A stretch of 64,000 nt of DNA from Nymphaea colorata (Eukaryota; Streptophyta; Magnoliopsida; Nymphaeales; Nymphaeaceae), in contig NC_045140.1 in the NCBI RefSeq assembly GCF_008831285.2, forward strand, positions 11,466,505 through 11,530,504, read 5' to 3'. The position numbers and the translations under genes are program-made. The notes below the pieces were generated by a model, which saw nothing but the letters and a program-made list of their open reading frames with translations, did not search any database and was not told the DNA's origin. How positions within the stretch are numbered: position 1 is the first letter of the stretch; the number at the start of each line of letters is the position of its first letter. Below are positions 12,224 to 23,870 of this stretch, one piece after another.

Positions 12224-12231
12224 ATACAGGG

Positions 12232-13154
12232 GAGTTTCATGCTGTCATTTGTCAGATGTGGCTGGATAGTTAAAAATTAAAAATTTGTCATTAAAAAGGA
12301 GCATTAACAACAGTTTGTGATGCAGCAATAGTTCAAAGGATAGATTCTAGGTATAAATTTTTTAATTTGTAGCCATCTAGTAACATCTGCGCATGGCAAT
12401 ATATATATATATATATATATATGGAGAGAGAGAGAGAGAAACAGTGGAAAAGGCAACAATGTTGAAGGAAGAATAAAATGTCAGTTTGTTATTTTTTTTT
12501 AAGTTTGTCATTAAAAATTTAAAAGAACCATAAACCGTTGCGAAAGCCACCAACATTAAAAACTATTTCAACACCGTAAACCAACACTAATCCAATGTAA
12601 TGACTTTCTTTTAGTGACAAAATTTTAAGTTTTAGCCATCAGGCAATATCCGACACCTAACAAATATATATATATTCCAAGCTACACTACCATTGATATG
12701 GAATTGAGGAGCTGCATCTAAATTTAGAATAATCATATAACTAATCTAATTAAGGTCTTCTGTCACACACAATACACAAACACAACCCCTCCCCCACCAC
12801 AATCCAACCCACAAAACCCTCCTCTCTCTGCCACACCATTCACATCGAAGGGGGGAGGCATTCGACACAAGGACAGAGCTAGACAATTCTGGCTAATGGG
12901 CACTAATTATAAATTTTTAAAATTTTGTGGGGCATCAATATTAAATAAGAAAAAAATATTATGAAGTCCCGTCATGAAAATAAGCATTTTCTTTTTTTGT
13001 TAGTCTGTGTTGGCAATTGCCCACATAATGCTCAGAAAGAATATAAAACCATCATCACCGCTACACGCACAAACACACGAAAATGATCATGGATAAAAAT
13101 AATAATATTTAAATTATTGCAAAAAAGTATTTTAAACAAAAGAAAACTAGCATG
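12232..13154. other. Intergenic DNA between two transposons
   Basis: AT-rich sequence with a short (TA)n at about 12402-12422 followed by (GA)n. No coding region or clear TE ends were identified. Confidence 0.5.
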
Positions 13155-13229
13155 TTAAGTGTAATCACCTCAAATTTTTCAAAAGGACTATGATATTTTA
13201 TCCAAGTGCGAAATTCAAATTTAGGCACA

Positions 13230-13400
13230 AGAATCAAATCCAAAATATAACTCTTAGATCCAAATTAAATCCAAAATACAACTTTCAGATCCAAATGAAA
13301 TCCAAAATACAACTTTCAGATCCAAATGAAATCCAAAATACTACTTTCAGATCCAAATTAAATCCAAAATACTACTTTCAGATCCAAAACCCAAGTTCAG
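13230..13400 (+). repeat. Short tandem array in the 5' LTR
   Basis: Repeats of about 34 bp built on CAGATCCAAATGAAATCCAA with a following ATACAACTTT word, about five imperfect copies. The same array occurs in the 3' LTR at about 30790-30960. Confidence 0.85.
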
Positions 13401-13411
13401 ATCCAAATCAA

Positions 13412-13850
13412 TCATTTAAGACTAATTTGCCATTCATTTTGACCAAAAAAACCTCCTTTTAGAGGATAATTTTAGTCTTTTTGGGTGGACAAGACTAATT
13501 TGCCATTCCTTTTGACCAAAAAACCTCCTTTTAGAGGGTAATTTTAGTCTTTTTGGGTGGACAAGATTAATTTGCCCTTCCTTTTGACCAAAAAATCTTC
13601 TTTTGGAGGGTGATTTTAGTCTTTTTGGGTGGACAAGACTAATTTACCGTTTCTTTTGACCAAAAAACCTCTTTTTAGAGGGTAATTTTAGTCTTTTTGG
13701 GTGGACAAGACTAATTTGTCATTCCTTTTGACCAAAAAAACCTCCTTTTAGAGGGTAATTTTAATCTTTTTGGGTGGACAAGACCCATTTACCTTTCCTT
13801 TTGACCCAAAAATCTCTTTTTGGATGGTGATTTTAGTCTTTTTAGGTAAA
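13412..13850 (+). repeat. 72-bp minisatellite in the 5' LTR
   Basis: Units of about 72 bp beginning GACTAATTTGCCATTCC, with TTTTGACCAAAAAA, GAGGGTAATTTTAGTC and TTTTTGGGTGGACAA, repeated about six times with small changes. It lies immediately upstream of the TATA box, where promoter-enhancer arrays often sit in LTRs. Confidence 0.9.
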
Positions 13851-13886
13851 AAAAATCAAATTTTGGGTTTTGGCTCCAAAATCCTT

Positions 13887-13894
13887 TATAAATA
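13887..13894 (+). promoter_or_regulatory. LTR TATA box (5' LTR)
   Basis: TATAAATA followed by CCCTCC, roughly 730 bp into the LTR. The same motif is conserved in the 3' LTR (31439-31446), which supports its being the element's promoter. Confidence 0.6.
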
Positions 13895-14159
13895 CCCTCC
13901 ATATCCTCTCTCTTGGGCAAGATTGGTCCTTGGGAGAAACTCTAATGTATTCTCACTTGAAGACTTAGAGTTTCTCTTGAGCTCTCTCTCTCTCCCTCTT
14001 CCTCTCTCTATTTCCCTCTCCAACTTGGAGCAAGCTACAACCCTCTTGGAGGCATCATCTTGGAGCTTTATTCAAAGGGAATTTTCAAGTGAAGGTGTTT
14101 ATCTCCTTAGGTCATCTCTCATTAGAGGTATGTAATCATCCCTCTCATTTTTTTTTTTT

Positions 14160-14690
14160 TTCTCTTATCTTCATCTCCTCATGGCCAAAGGAGATAGCAC
14201 TCAACATCTTTTTAGAGACAAGAGGCTATGCTCAAGTACACCGGAAGCATGAGAAGATGAGATGATATTTTATTTTATGATTAAATCATGCTTCTTTCAA
14301 GTATTCTTATTGTTGTTATTTTTCATTAACATGTTCTTATTATTATGCTATTCTTTTTTCTTGAACATAGTCTTGTTGATTGTTTTCATTTTTTCTCCTC
14401 ATCTTTATCTCCCCACGGTTAAAGGAGGTAGCTCTCAATCTCTTTTTAGAGACAAGAGGCTATACTCAAAGTGCACCGGGAGCATGGAAAGAAGAGATGA
14501 TCTTTCATTTTAATCATGTTCTTTCTTTTCATGAATACATTCTTATTGTTCATTTGTTTCTTCTTGTTTTCCTCTCTTCCTCATTTCTCCATGGCCAACC
14601 AAAAGAGATAGCTCTCAATCTCTATTTTAGAGTCAAGAGGCTATACTCAAGTGCACCGGGAACATGAGAAGATGAGGTGGTATATCAATT
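14160..14690 (+). repeat. Three diverged repeats downstream of the LTR promoter
   Basis: Three copies (about 14165-14270, 14395-14510 and 14570-14690) share CATCTCC, a GGAGATAGC(A/T)CTCAA word, AGAGACAAGAGGCTAT, CTCAAGTGCACCGGGA and GAGAAGATGAG. All three are also present in the 3' LTR (about 31730-32230). Confidence 0.85.
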
Positions 14691-16352
14691 CATAGTTACA
14701 TCATGTCTTCCCTCCTAATTGAACTTTGCTTTTTTCCATCATCATCTTTCTTTCTTTCCTTCCTTGAATGTTATCTATATATTATGCATGCATAGTTGCT
14801 TGGTTCTTTACTTACATGTGAATGTATGGCGGGAATGAGAGTGTGGTTTGGGGACTCTTTATTTTCATATTAATTTTTGAGGTTGGTACTTGTCCAACCC
14901 GGGATAAACCCTCACGAAAATGTAAATGTTAATATGCATTTCCATGTCATTTTGCGCTAGTTTCCTTCTTAATAATCACATTAGGAACCCTAACAAGTGC
15001 CTCGTTATGTTGCTTGTTTTCTTCCATACCCAACGGTGGAAGAAATATATCCCTTACAACAAACTAAATAATAATATTCGATGCTTATATAAATCATATT
15101 TTCCAAAACATTTTCAAAAAGAACCTTCTAACATGGCTTTAGGGTCTTAGCTTAGACTCTTGCATGAGTCCAAGCTCCCCTCCGGCCCACATTAAACTTG
15201 AAGTTGGTAATTTTAAGTTGTTCCTTGATTTTTCTAATCTTGTAAAGTTATGGATGTATACACATGTTATATACATTTTTGTAAACATGATGACCCCCTA
15301 TCTTTCTCTCTCTATGCTTTCACTTTCCATTTTATAAATTTTCATATGTGCATGAATACGTATGTACATGTGCTTCATTTCCTCTCTTTCAAATATTTAT
15401 TCCTCTTTTCAAAACAAATATCTTCTCTTATAAAATTACTCATACACATATATGCGTATGATATTTTTCTTTTCCTCTAAAATCTCTCTTTCTCTTCGAA
15501 TCAATACATCTTTTTCTCTTAAGCTATCATATATGTGTATATGTGATGATATGTACACATGTTTGCATGTCTTTCTCTATATCTCTCTCTTTCCTTTCAT
15601 AAGAGTGTTTTATCTATTGTATTCTTTTTAACATTCTCCTCTCACGAACTTTCTATTTACCAACTTTAATAAGACCACAAACCAAGTAATGACCCAATAT
15701 TGGAATCATGCTTGATGGTCTACAATTTCTATCCCTTTTCAAAAACTTTTCCTTTTTATATACAATAATTATAACAACGAAATCTTAGATGTATGTTGTG
15801 GTAGGAATAACTTTAGATGAATATTGTGGTAGGAATGTTTTACATTTTTTCAATTATATAGGGTAAATGCATCTATGCATTCTCACCCTCTTTATTTCAC
15901 TTATGATCACAAGCACCTCTCCAAAAGAACTTAAGCAAGAAGGGATGAAGCTCTAGTTAGGTGGTAACCGAATTAGAGCAAAATCTCAAACCTATTTAAA
16001 GACTTAAGAGAACACTAAAGTGATTTCAAAATGATTTCACAAGTTTTTCAAATGATATTTACTAGTTCTACTTTTTCCTCAAAACATTTCACATTTTCAA
16101 ACAATTCTTCAAGAACCTTTTCAAAAGTTTGAAACTTCAAACTTTCAATATTTTCTACACCGCATATAGAATCAAAAAGATGTTTAAGTTAAAACGAAAT
16201 GCATCAATGATAAACATAGTCCGTGGGTTGATTACCCACGGTAAAGGCGCCGGGAACGGTCGATCCTCGTACCGACGGGCGAGTCCATTTCTTTCCTCTT
16301 TCAAAACAAAAACCTCATTTTTCTGGAACACTCCAAAACCAACCAAAACAGA

Positions 16353-16370
16353 TGGCGATCGTGATGGGAC
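16353..16370 (+). other. Putative primer-binding site
   Basis: TGGCGATCGTGATGGGAC begins two bases after the LTR end. The leading TGG complements the universal tRNA CCA end, and TGGCGA resembles the start of tRNA-Arg-primed sites described for Ogre elements. The tRNA identity is an inference. Confidence 0.55.
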
Positions 16371-17162
16371 CCGTCATCGTTTGGCTATGATTATAATTGA
16401 TGCATTTTCACTAATTTGAACATCTCATATATTGCCAATGATAAAGCATGTCCCCTATTTTGGCCTCGACCTCATTGGCATTTCATTGCATTGTTTAGTG
16501 ATTGGGATTGTTTTCTTGCACATAAGACTAATTGAGAAGGATCAATCATGTTCACACATATCTATGATCACATACCACCCTTCTCAATTTAGGAGTTGTT
16601 TGAAAACCATGTTTGCTCTTCTATTTTAATCTTCAAACTTAGGCAATATTGCATTAGAGACAACTCATTTTATATGATTTCTCGTATTTCAAAATTCCTC
16701 ATACCTATTTGTCCCGGTCATCATGTTGCCGGGCTTGGTCTTTGGCGGTAGCACAAGACTAAGCCTTACAACTAGACCACACCTTGGGCGGGAAAACCCC
16801 CTCGTTAGTACCATGAATGGTAATTTATGGTATATCGACGAGTAATCAAGAAGAAGTTGATGAACTCTACCCTTAGTTGCCTAAGGAAGAATCTATGCTC
16901 GTACTAAGCCATTTGGCTAAGGTATATAAGCATAACTTGATATCGGATTATCGTGACACAAAATTATCTCAATTAAGTTCTTATACACAATTTTCTAAAT
17001 AAAAAAAAGAAAGAAAATTATTTCATGATAGATGTTGATGTGCGTGAAACCTTATGTGATGATTTGTAACCTCATTCCACACATCTATCTCATATTGTCT
17101 TTGTCAACCTAGTCAATGTTTTCCACTAATTCATTCTTTATCTTTTAGAGTCATCATTCAAG
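16371..17162 (+). other. Untranslated leader of the retroelement
   Basis: About 0.8 kb between the primer site and the first long ORF. No coding similarity was seen. Confidence 0.6.
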
Positions 17163-17879
17163 ATGTATGCTTTCCAACGTGGTGTCACATTCCCTTATGA
17201 TCACATCCTCTTTGGGGAAGGTCCCGAACGGTCCACCTACATTTTTCTTGAGTCTAAACCTTTGGCTCCCGAATGGTATCGGACTTGGCATCCCACCTTC
17301 TCTCAGATGTTTCCTTCTTATTTTGAAGAATGTGGGCTAGAGACAATGGCAGCTGGAGGAATGCAGTCAGTTGATGGAAATTTGGTACATGCAATCACCG
17401 AGCGTTGGAACCCAAAGACCTCCTCTTTTTGGTTTCCATGAGGAGAAATGACAATATTACTAGATGAATTTGCCGAAATACTAGACCTCCCTACCCCAAC
17501 TTGTGACCCAAATGATCTATTGGAAAAACAATTCCTTATGAACCCAACCAAGGTCAATGCAAATGACCTCATTGCTCACTTTACTGGACGAAAAACTTGG
17601 CCTTTAGTAGAAAACCGTGAAAATCAAAGCATCAACATGAAAAATTTGTATGAAGAATTTGGAACCTATGTTGAACCTTCTACCCTACCTCGAAAAGCCA
17701 TAGGGAGAATTAAACATTGTATGAGGCTCTGCACAGTAGGAGTGACCCTTTTTATCGATGGAAGTGACCTTTTAGATGTCTGTATTGCCCAACTTTTCCG
17801 AGTATGGGGGCATAGAGGCAGTGGCGGAGGGAGGGGGGGCCCGCCTGGGCCATGGCCCTACCCCAGGCGGAGGAAAAAA

Positions 17880-20071
17880 AAAATTTAATTATAAAAATTT
17901 AAAAATTTTATTAATTCTATGTAGTATTCAGATGCGGGTTCAAATTGGCCCTACCCCTACTCGGATCCAACTCCAACTCCATGGCCCGCCCCACTTTTGT
18001 TTGCCCTAGGTTTTCAAAAAAGAAAAAACGCATGAGGGAGAGAAAACGAGAGATAAAGAAAGAAGAAGAGGGTCTGCGAGTGATAAAGAAAACCAGTGAG
18101 AGAAAAAGGGAGCACCGACTACCGCACTGAAGAAGGTCTGCAGCGTGAAAAGGAGGAGACAAGAGGTGCTGAGCACGAGCACGCTGGTCGCTGCTGCTTG
18201 CTGGCTTCAAGAAGAGGTGGGGCCATTTCCTGACTTTCTTCTCTGTTCATTTTTGTTGCTTAGTGAAATATGGTGGGGCCGTTTTTTTCATACTTTAGTT
18301 TTTGTGTTTCTTTTTTGTTAACCTTGTCTGTCATTTTTCTTTTGTCTATGGTGGACCGTGGGTTTCTAATTTCTATTATGCACATTATTTATTTTTTAAC
18401 CTTGAATCTTAATCGTTCACAGTTTCATCGTTTTCCATGACTTTTCCTGCCGTGATTTATTTTTCCTAGTCTTAATTTCTAGGATTTTGACGTTTTGTGA
18501 ACACAATCTTAACGTGGCTTGGCAGATTTTTCTCTGCATCCACGAACTGTTTATGGGCTTCAATGCTTCATTGATGGCTGCCATTCTCACATGTTTTTTA
18601 CTTTGCAGTCATGTTTTCAGTACCCAGTACCCACGGCATTCTTTTTACTTTAAGTGGGATTTGGGAATACCCCATACAATCACATAAATAGATAAAATTA
18701 ACATTGGAACTTCCTTATAAAGGGGACTTGCAGCAATTTGTTTTAAGTCAAAGGAAAAAGAAACGTTGCATTTTCCACTTCTGTGAATTGAGGAGGAAGA
18801 AAAGTTGCTTGAAATTTCAGGAGGAAGACAAATCAGCAGGCTGCCTCTCTAGTCGAACATGATTTTTTTTCTTTTTAGTTTGTGTTTCTAAAAATTGTTA
18901 TAAAATATGTATTCTGTCACTAAAAAAATCATAAGCAAGCAATTGTCATCACTATTGAACCTTTCACAACGGATTTTTGCAACACAAAATTAAAAAAAAA
19001 AAAAATCATTCACTACAGAGGCAACCAATTGTGTTCAATTCTCTAAAAGGGAATACATGCAGTTAGAAGAGTTGGTGGGTGTGCTTAATGTAAAAATCTT
19101 GTATCTAATCTCTCTGGAGTCTGGACCACAATGAAGAAAGAAAGATAAGCTAAATCAATGGCGTCAAAAATACTGTTCGATTTTTCTTGTCTCTTGTTTT
19201 AACGAAAAGGGAAAACTCCAAATTGGCAGATTTCACATGTAAATGCTGGACAGACTTTTTGCTATATTACAAAACAACGATTTGATCTTTATGTCTCTTT
19301 TCACAGTATAACATGTTGGTGTTGTTCTTACGGAGTAGTGATACGGCAATTTCATGTCAGAAACCAACAATAAAGTCAGGGAATCTGCCCTGTTGGTGAC
19401 ATAATGCATTTACATGACACTGCAACTTGATTAATGATGTGTGTGGATGAATCATAGAGGAGTCCATAGTATTACTCAAAGAAGCACAAGGTTGCAGGAC
19501 AACCTAGATCCACATCATCAAGATTTTGTCCTTGGATTTAATGATACACTAGGCACACTATCTGACATTAGTAGTCTTAAAGATGAGAAAATGAAGCACC
19601 AGCAGTATCAGCAATATGATCAACACATCAAGATGAACTTAGTAGAGTAGGAGAACTTGGTGAAATAGGAGAGTAGCAGCGAAAGAACTTGTTGATTGGC
19701 ATCCGTCATTTCACTTAAATGTTTTAAGTTAAATGGCGATTTGATGAGAAGTGAAAAAAGTTAAATGGCATCTGTAGGAATTTATAAAAGTAGCTTCATA
19801 AAGGCCTAAAATCATTCTTTGTTTTATTTTTCAGACTTTACTTCACTTGTGGTAATTCGAAAAGCAAGTTAGCGAGGGGAGAAAACAACTCTTCATTGTT
19901 CTACATAGTGCAAGAGGTTCAACAGGTAAATTTTCTTTATATATTGTTTATAAGGTGGTTGATTTTAAATTCCTGCTTTTCACAAGTTAAAATTTGAGTA
20001 CTTTCTTCGTTGTGTATAAATCTTATTGTCTATTTTAAATTTCAGATTTTTTGTGTTAGCTTATTGAGAAA
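17880..20071. other. hAT left non-coding region
   Basis: About 2.2 kb between the left terminus and the transposase start, presumably promoter and leader with intron(s). The small frame at 19441-19650 is unrecognised and not called as a gene. Confidence 0.5.
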
Positions 20072-22533
20072 ATGAAGAAAAGCATACAAGATTATTTCAA
20101 AAAGAAACAAGTTATTGATCAAGTGAGAGAAAACCAAGAGGGAGAAGACCAGGAGGGAGAAGACGAAAATGCTGGTTGTTCTAGTCCAAAAGCTCTTGAT
20201 GTGGTTCTTGTTGACTCAGATTCTCCACCTTTTAAGTATTCAAAAATTGAAACTGTAGAAAGCATCGTGCGTGATCCAGGGTTGCAACGTCCTATATGGG
20301 AGATACCAATAAATAAGAGAGATGAAGTTAGGCGAGCATATATCAATTATGAGTCATATCAGCATAAGCTTCATAGATATCCAGTGTCAGGTTCTTCAAA
20401 TCATCCTCGTAAATTTCAAAGTTCTTGGTTTCAAAGATTTCCATGGTTAGAATATTCTCCAAAGACAGATAGTGCATATTGTTTACCGTGTTATCTTTTC
20501 AGTACTCCACATTCAAATGACAGTCCATTTATTACTGAAGGATTCAGAGCTTGGAAGAGGGTGAGTGGTAGTGAGAAAACATGTGCTTTTCGTAGTCATG
20601 AAGGGACAAGTCAAAATTCGCCTCATAATATGAATGTGCGAGCATTTAATAACTTAAGTCGTCAAAGCGTACACATAGATAAAATGATTGAAAAGCAAAG
20701 TTCAGAGCTTGTTTACAACAATCGTTTGAGATTGAAGGCATCTGTGGACACAGTTCGTTGGTTGGCGTTCCAAGCATGTGCTTTTAGAGGCCATGATGAA
20801 AGTTCAAGTTCATTAAATCAAGGTAACTTTATTGAGTTCATTAAAATTTTAGCTAATTATAATGACAAAGTTGCACAAGTTGTTTTGGATAATGCCCCCA
20901 AAAATGCTAAATATACATCACCAATAGTTCAGAAAGAAATTTTGCATGTTTTTGCAAGTAAAGTGAGAGCTAAAATTATAGAAGAAAATGGTGATGCTAA
21001 ATATTGTATTATTATTGATGAAGCTCGAGATGAGTCCAAGAGAGAGCAAATGGCTGTTGTTCTTAGATTTGTTAATAAGCAAGGTCAAGTTCAGGAGCGA
21101 TTTTTAGATGTTGTGCATGTGAGGGATACTACAGCAATTACATTGAAGAATGCAGTTTTCACTTTGTTGTCTCAACATAATCTCAGTATTCAAGATATAC
21201 GAGGTCAAGGATATGATGGTGCCAATAATATGCGAGGTGAATGGAATGGATTGCAAGCATTAATTTGAATGAATGTCCTTATGCATATTATGTTCATTGT
21301 TTTGCTCATAGATTACAACTTCCACTTGTTGCAGCTTCAAGAGAAGTTGTTGATGTTCATAGCTTTTTTGAACAGTTGACATATATAATTAATGTTGTTA
21401 GTGCAAGCAGTAAACGCAATGATGAATTGCACGAAGCTCAAGCAAACGAAATTGCATTTAGAATTGCTACAGATGAACTTCAGACAAGAAGAGGACTTAA
21501 TCAAATTGGATCACTACAACGGTCTGGTGATACTAGATGGGGATCTCATTTTTCGTCTGTGTGTAGTTTGATAAAAATGTTCTATGCAGCATGTGTAGTA
21601 TTGAAAAATTTAAGAGATAATGGATCAACATATCAAATACGGGGTGAAGGTAATTCAGCTTACAAAATGATAACATCATTTGACTTTGTATTTATATTGC
21701 ATTTGATACAAAAAATTTTAGGACAGAGTGATATTCTTTGTCAGGCATTACAGAGAGAAAGACAAGACATTCTAAATGCAATGGTTTTGGTTTGTAATTC
21801 AAAAAAGTTTATACAAGAACTTAGAGAGACTGGTTGGGATTCATTTATAGATACTGTGAGAGCATTTTGTATGACACATGATATCCCTATTCTAGATATG
21901 GATGCTCAATATTTTGTAAGAGGATCACGTTCTCGTCGTGAACATAATTTCATTACAGTGAGACATCATTATCATGTTGATATTTTTATTGTTGTCATTG
22001 ATTCTCAGTTGGTAGAGTTGAATAATAGATTTAATGAGAATTCTATGGAAATACTTCATTTGATGTCGACATTCAACCCTAGAGATCAATATGAGTCGTT
22101 TAATGCACAAGATGCATACACTATTGCACAGAAGTTCTATCCTGAAGATTTTCTTGACTCAGATTTTACGAGTTTAAATTATCAGTTGAGACATTACAAG
22201 AATGATATTTGTCATCATCCAAGTTTTCAAAATTTGGGTACACTATCAGATGTATGTGAAGTATTGATATGAAGTAGAAAAAGTGAAGAATATCCTTATG
22301 TATACAGGTTGTTTAGTCTCATTCTAACACTTCTTGTCTCCACTGCAACCACAGAAAGGGCATTCTCTGCTATGAAACTTATTAAAACAAGGTTGCGTAA
22401 TAAAATGGAGGATGAATTCTTTGCAGATTGTCTACTTTTGTATATTGAAAAAGAAATTTCTCAAATGTTTGATTCAGATGATATCATTGATGCCTTTTAT
22501 AAGATGAAAAGCCGTAGAGCACAATTACAATAG
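20072..22533 (+). pseudogene. TTF-type zinc-finger hAT transposase, broken
   Basis: Resembles the ZMYM1-like/DUF4371 hAT transposases of plants. Start ATG at 20072 (MKKSIQDYFKKK). Residues about 75-165 hold the TTF-type finger (WLEYSPKTDSAYCLPCYLF with later cysteine and histidines). A DUF4371-like catalytic core follows, with IIDEARDES (family norm has D and E here) and GQGYDGANNMRG. The second part contains HCFAHRLQL and GDTRWGSH. The C-terminal hAT dimerisation domain is at about 22320-22460 (TATTERAFSAMKLIKTRLRNKM). Lesions: a one-base loss at about 21265 shifts the frame (stop 21266-21268; the rest continues in the next frame), and an in-frame TGA lies at 22270-22272 before the dimerisation domain. 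The copy could be mobilised only in trans. Confidence 0.9.
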
Positions 22534-23010
22534 GTAAAATATTTTGTTGCATCCTTTTTATGTTAATGTTTATTTGAGTTATTATTTAGTTGCAATAATA
22601 AATGATATATTTTTTATTTACATTTTATTGTGCAGGTGAATGAATGATGATATGGAACTATTTTCAATAAAAATAAAGGCAAAAACAGATTGTATTGTAT
22701 AGAAAGAATGCAAAATTGCTTGTTTTAGGTAAGTAATATTTATTTTGGTTTTCTAGTTTGTAGATGTCTTTGTTTGTTATATTTTTGTTGTGATGTTTGT
22801 ATGTCCACTTTATGTCCACACCTACGTCACTGTAATAGAAATAGAGCACCTTATCTGTTTAGGACAGATCGCGTTTTGTGCTACTGACACAAACAATTAT
22901 TAAAATGTGCCGTAGGACAGGTCGCGCTTCATGTTCATGACGTGGGCAATTTTATACGACATATGTTCACTTTTAATACACTATGGTTTGCAAATGTCTA
23001 AAGTGTGTGA

Positions 23011-23070
<60 letters not shown>

Positions 23071-23870
23071 TTACAGTTAGTTTGACCGTTCGGCCCGCCC
23101 TGAGAAAAAATCCTGGCTCCGCCCCTGCATAGAGGGACCCGACACTTGTCAGTAGCAATGACAGTCTTAGCCTTCCTTTACCGAGGACTCACCCGCTTTA
23201 CCATTGGAGATATCGACTTCATAGAAGGATGCACATATGCTTTACAATTATGGTTCCTGAAGCATGCGGGACCCCAAGCCAGTCTATTCAGAAACACTGA
23301 TGGATCATTGACAACCTTGGAGCAATACCGCCGTTTGATCGAGCAATTGAATGAAGGAGAGATCATTTGGGATTATTGTGATCGTCAGCAGAGCCTACCC
23401 CGATACACTCACCATCATCATGGGTGTACCACACTCTTGGGCCCTTACTTCATAGTTGATTATTGTGCTGATAGATGTATGCGACAATTCTCTCAAAGGC
23501 AGAAGATGGTCTCTGTGCATGCACCAATTGGAGCTATTCCCGAATTCGACCTTAGTTCTCCTCAATGGATGACATTGTTTACAGTAGCTCGACAAGAATG
23601 GAAGACACAAATATCATACACTTGGTTCATAGGCCCAGTGGTGAAGAAGGAATATGCTGAGTAGTGGGATGCCAACCGATCACCATCCATCCTTCCCTAA
23701 AAGTTTTATGTTGTCAACTTTGTATTCCTTCCGTCATTGTCATTTTTATTAGTATCTTTGGATGTAACTTTTAAAATTTGTAATGCAATACGAACCTTCA
23801 TTTTGTCATCATTTCCGTCCAATAACTCTATTTTCTTGTGTCATAAGGTGAATACTTGAAAGCCAACAAG

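Larger units (their letters stand above)
13160..16350 (+). repeat. 5' LTR of the Tat/Ogre-type element
   Basis: About 3,191 bp, matching 30713-33919 throughout. Begins TGTAATCACCTC and ends CCAACCAAAACA, directly before the primer-binding site. It contains a TATA box, three internal repeat families and a small hairpin (CCGTGGGT/ACCCACGG, 16221-16241). The other LTR carries about 14 extra bases just before the terminal AAACA. Confidence 0.9.
17819..23127 (+). mobile_element. hAT transposon nested in the retrotransposon ORF
   Basis: A 5,309-bp insertion with hAT-type termini: left CAGTGGCGGAG, right CTCCGCCCCTG (inverted repeat with one mismatch in 11). It is flanked by identical 8-bp copies of CATAGAGG (17811-17818 and 23128-23135). 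It carries a transposase gene in the same orientation, a purine-rich leader (about 18025-18130) and a (TA)n tract near its right end (about 23012-23063). It inserted after the retrotransposon did, since it interrupts the latter's ORF. Confidence 0.95.
17163..23664 (+). pseudogene. Extra ORF upstream of gag (plant mobile-domain/DUF7745-like), split by hAT
   Basis: Two coding parts, 17163-17818 and 23136-23664, separated by a 5.3-kb hAT insertion. If the insertion and one copy of its target duplication are ignored, the frame continues exactly, giving about 394 codons. Visible features: an ERWNPKT segment followed by FWFP-stop-GEM (TGA at 17439-17441, probably from TGG), a DEFAEILDLPTP stretch typical of plant 'aminotransferase-like/mobile domain' proteins, and in the second half YRGLTRF and RQEWKTQ. 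Function is unknown; such an ORF before gag is a known feature of Ogre elements. It is non-functional through the stop and the insertion. The family assignment is by resemblance only. Confidence 0.65.

Noticed and set aside
13412-13850. Satellite array independent of the retrotransposon
   Set aside because: The same array lies at the same place in the other LTR, so it belongs to the LTR.
16221-16241. Hairpin near the 5' LTR end as a transcription terminator
   Set aside because: The stem is perfect in the 5' LTR but damaged in the 3' LTR, so functional conservation is not supported.
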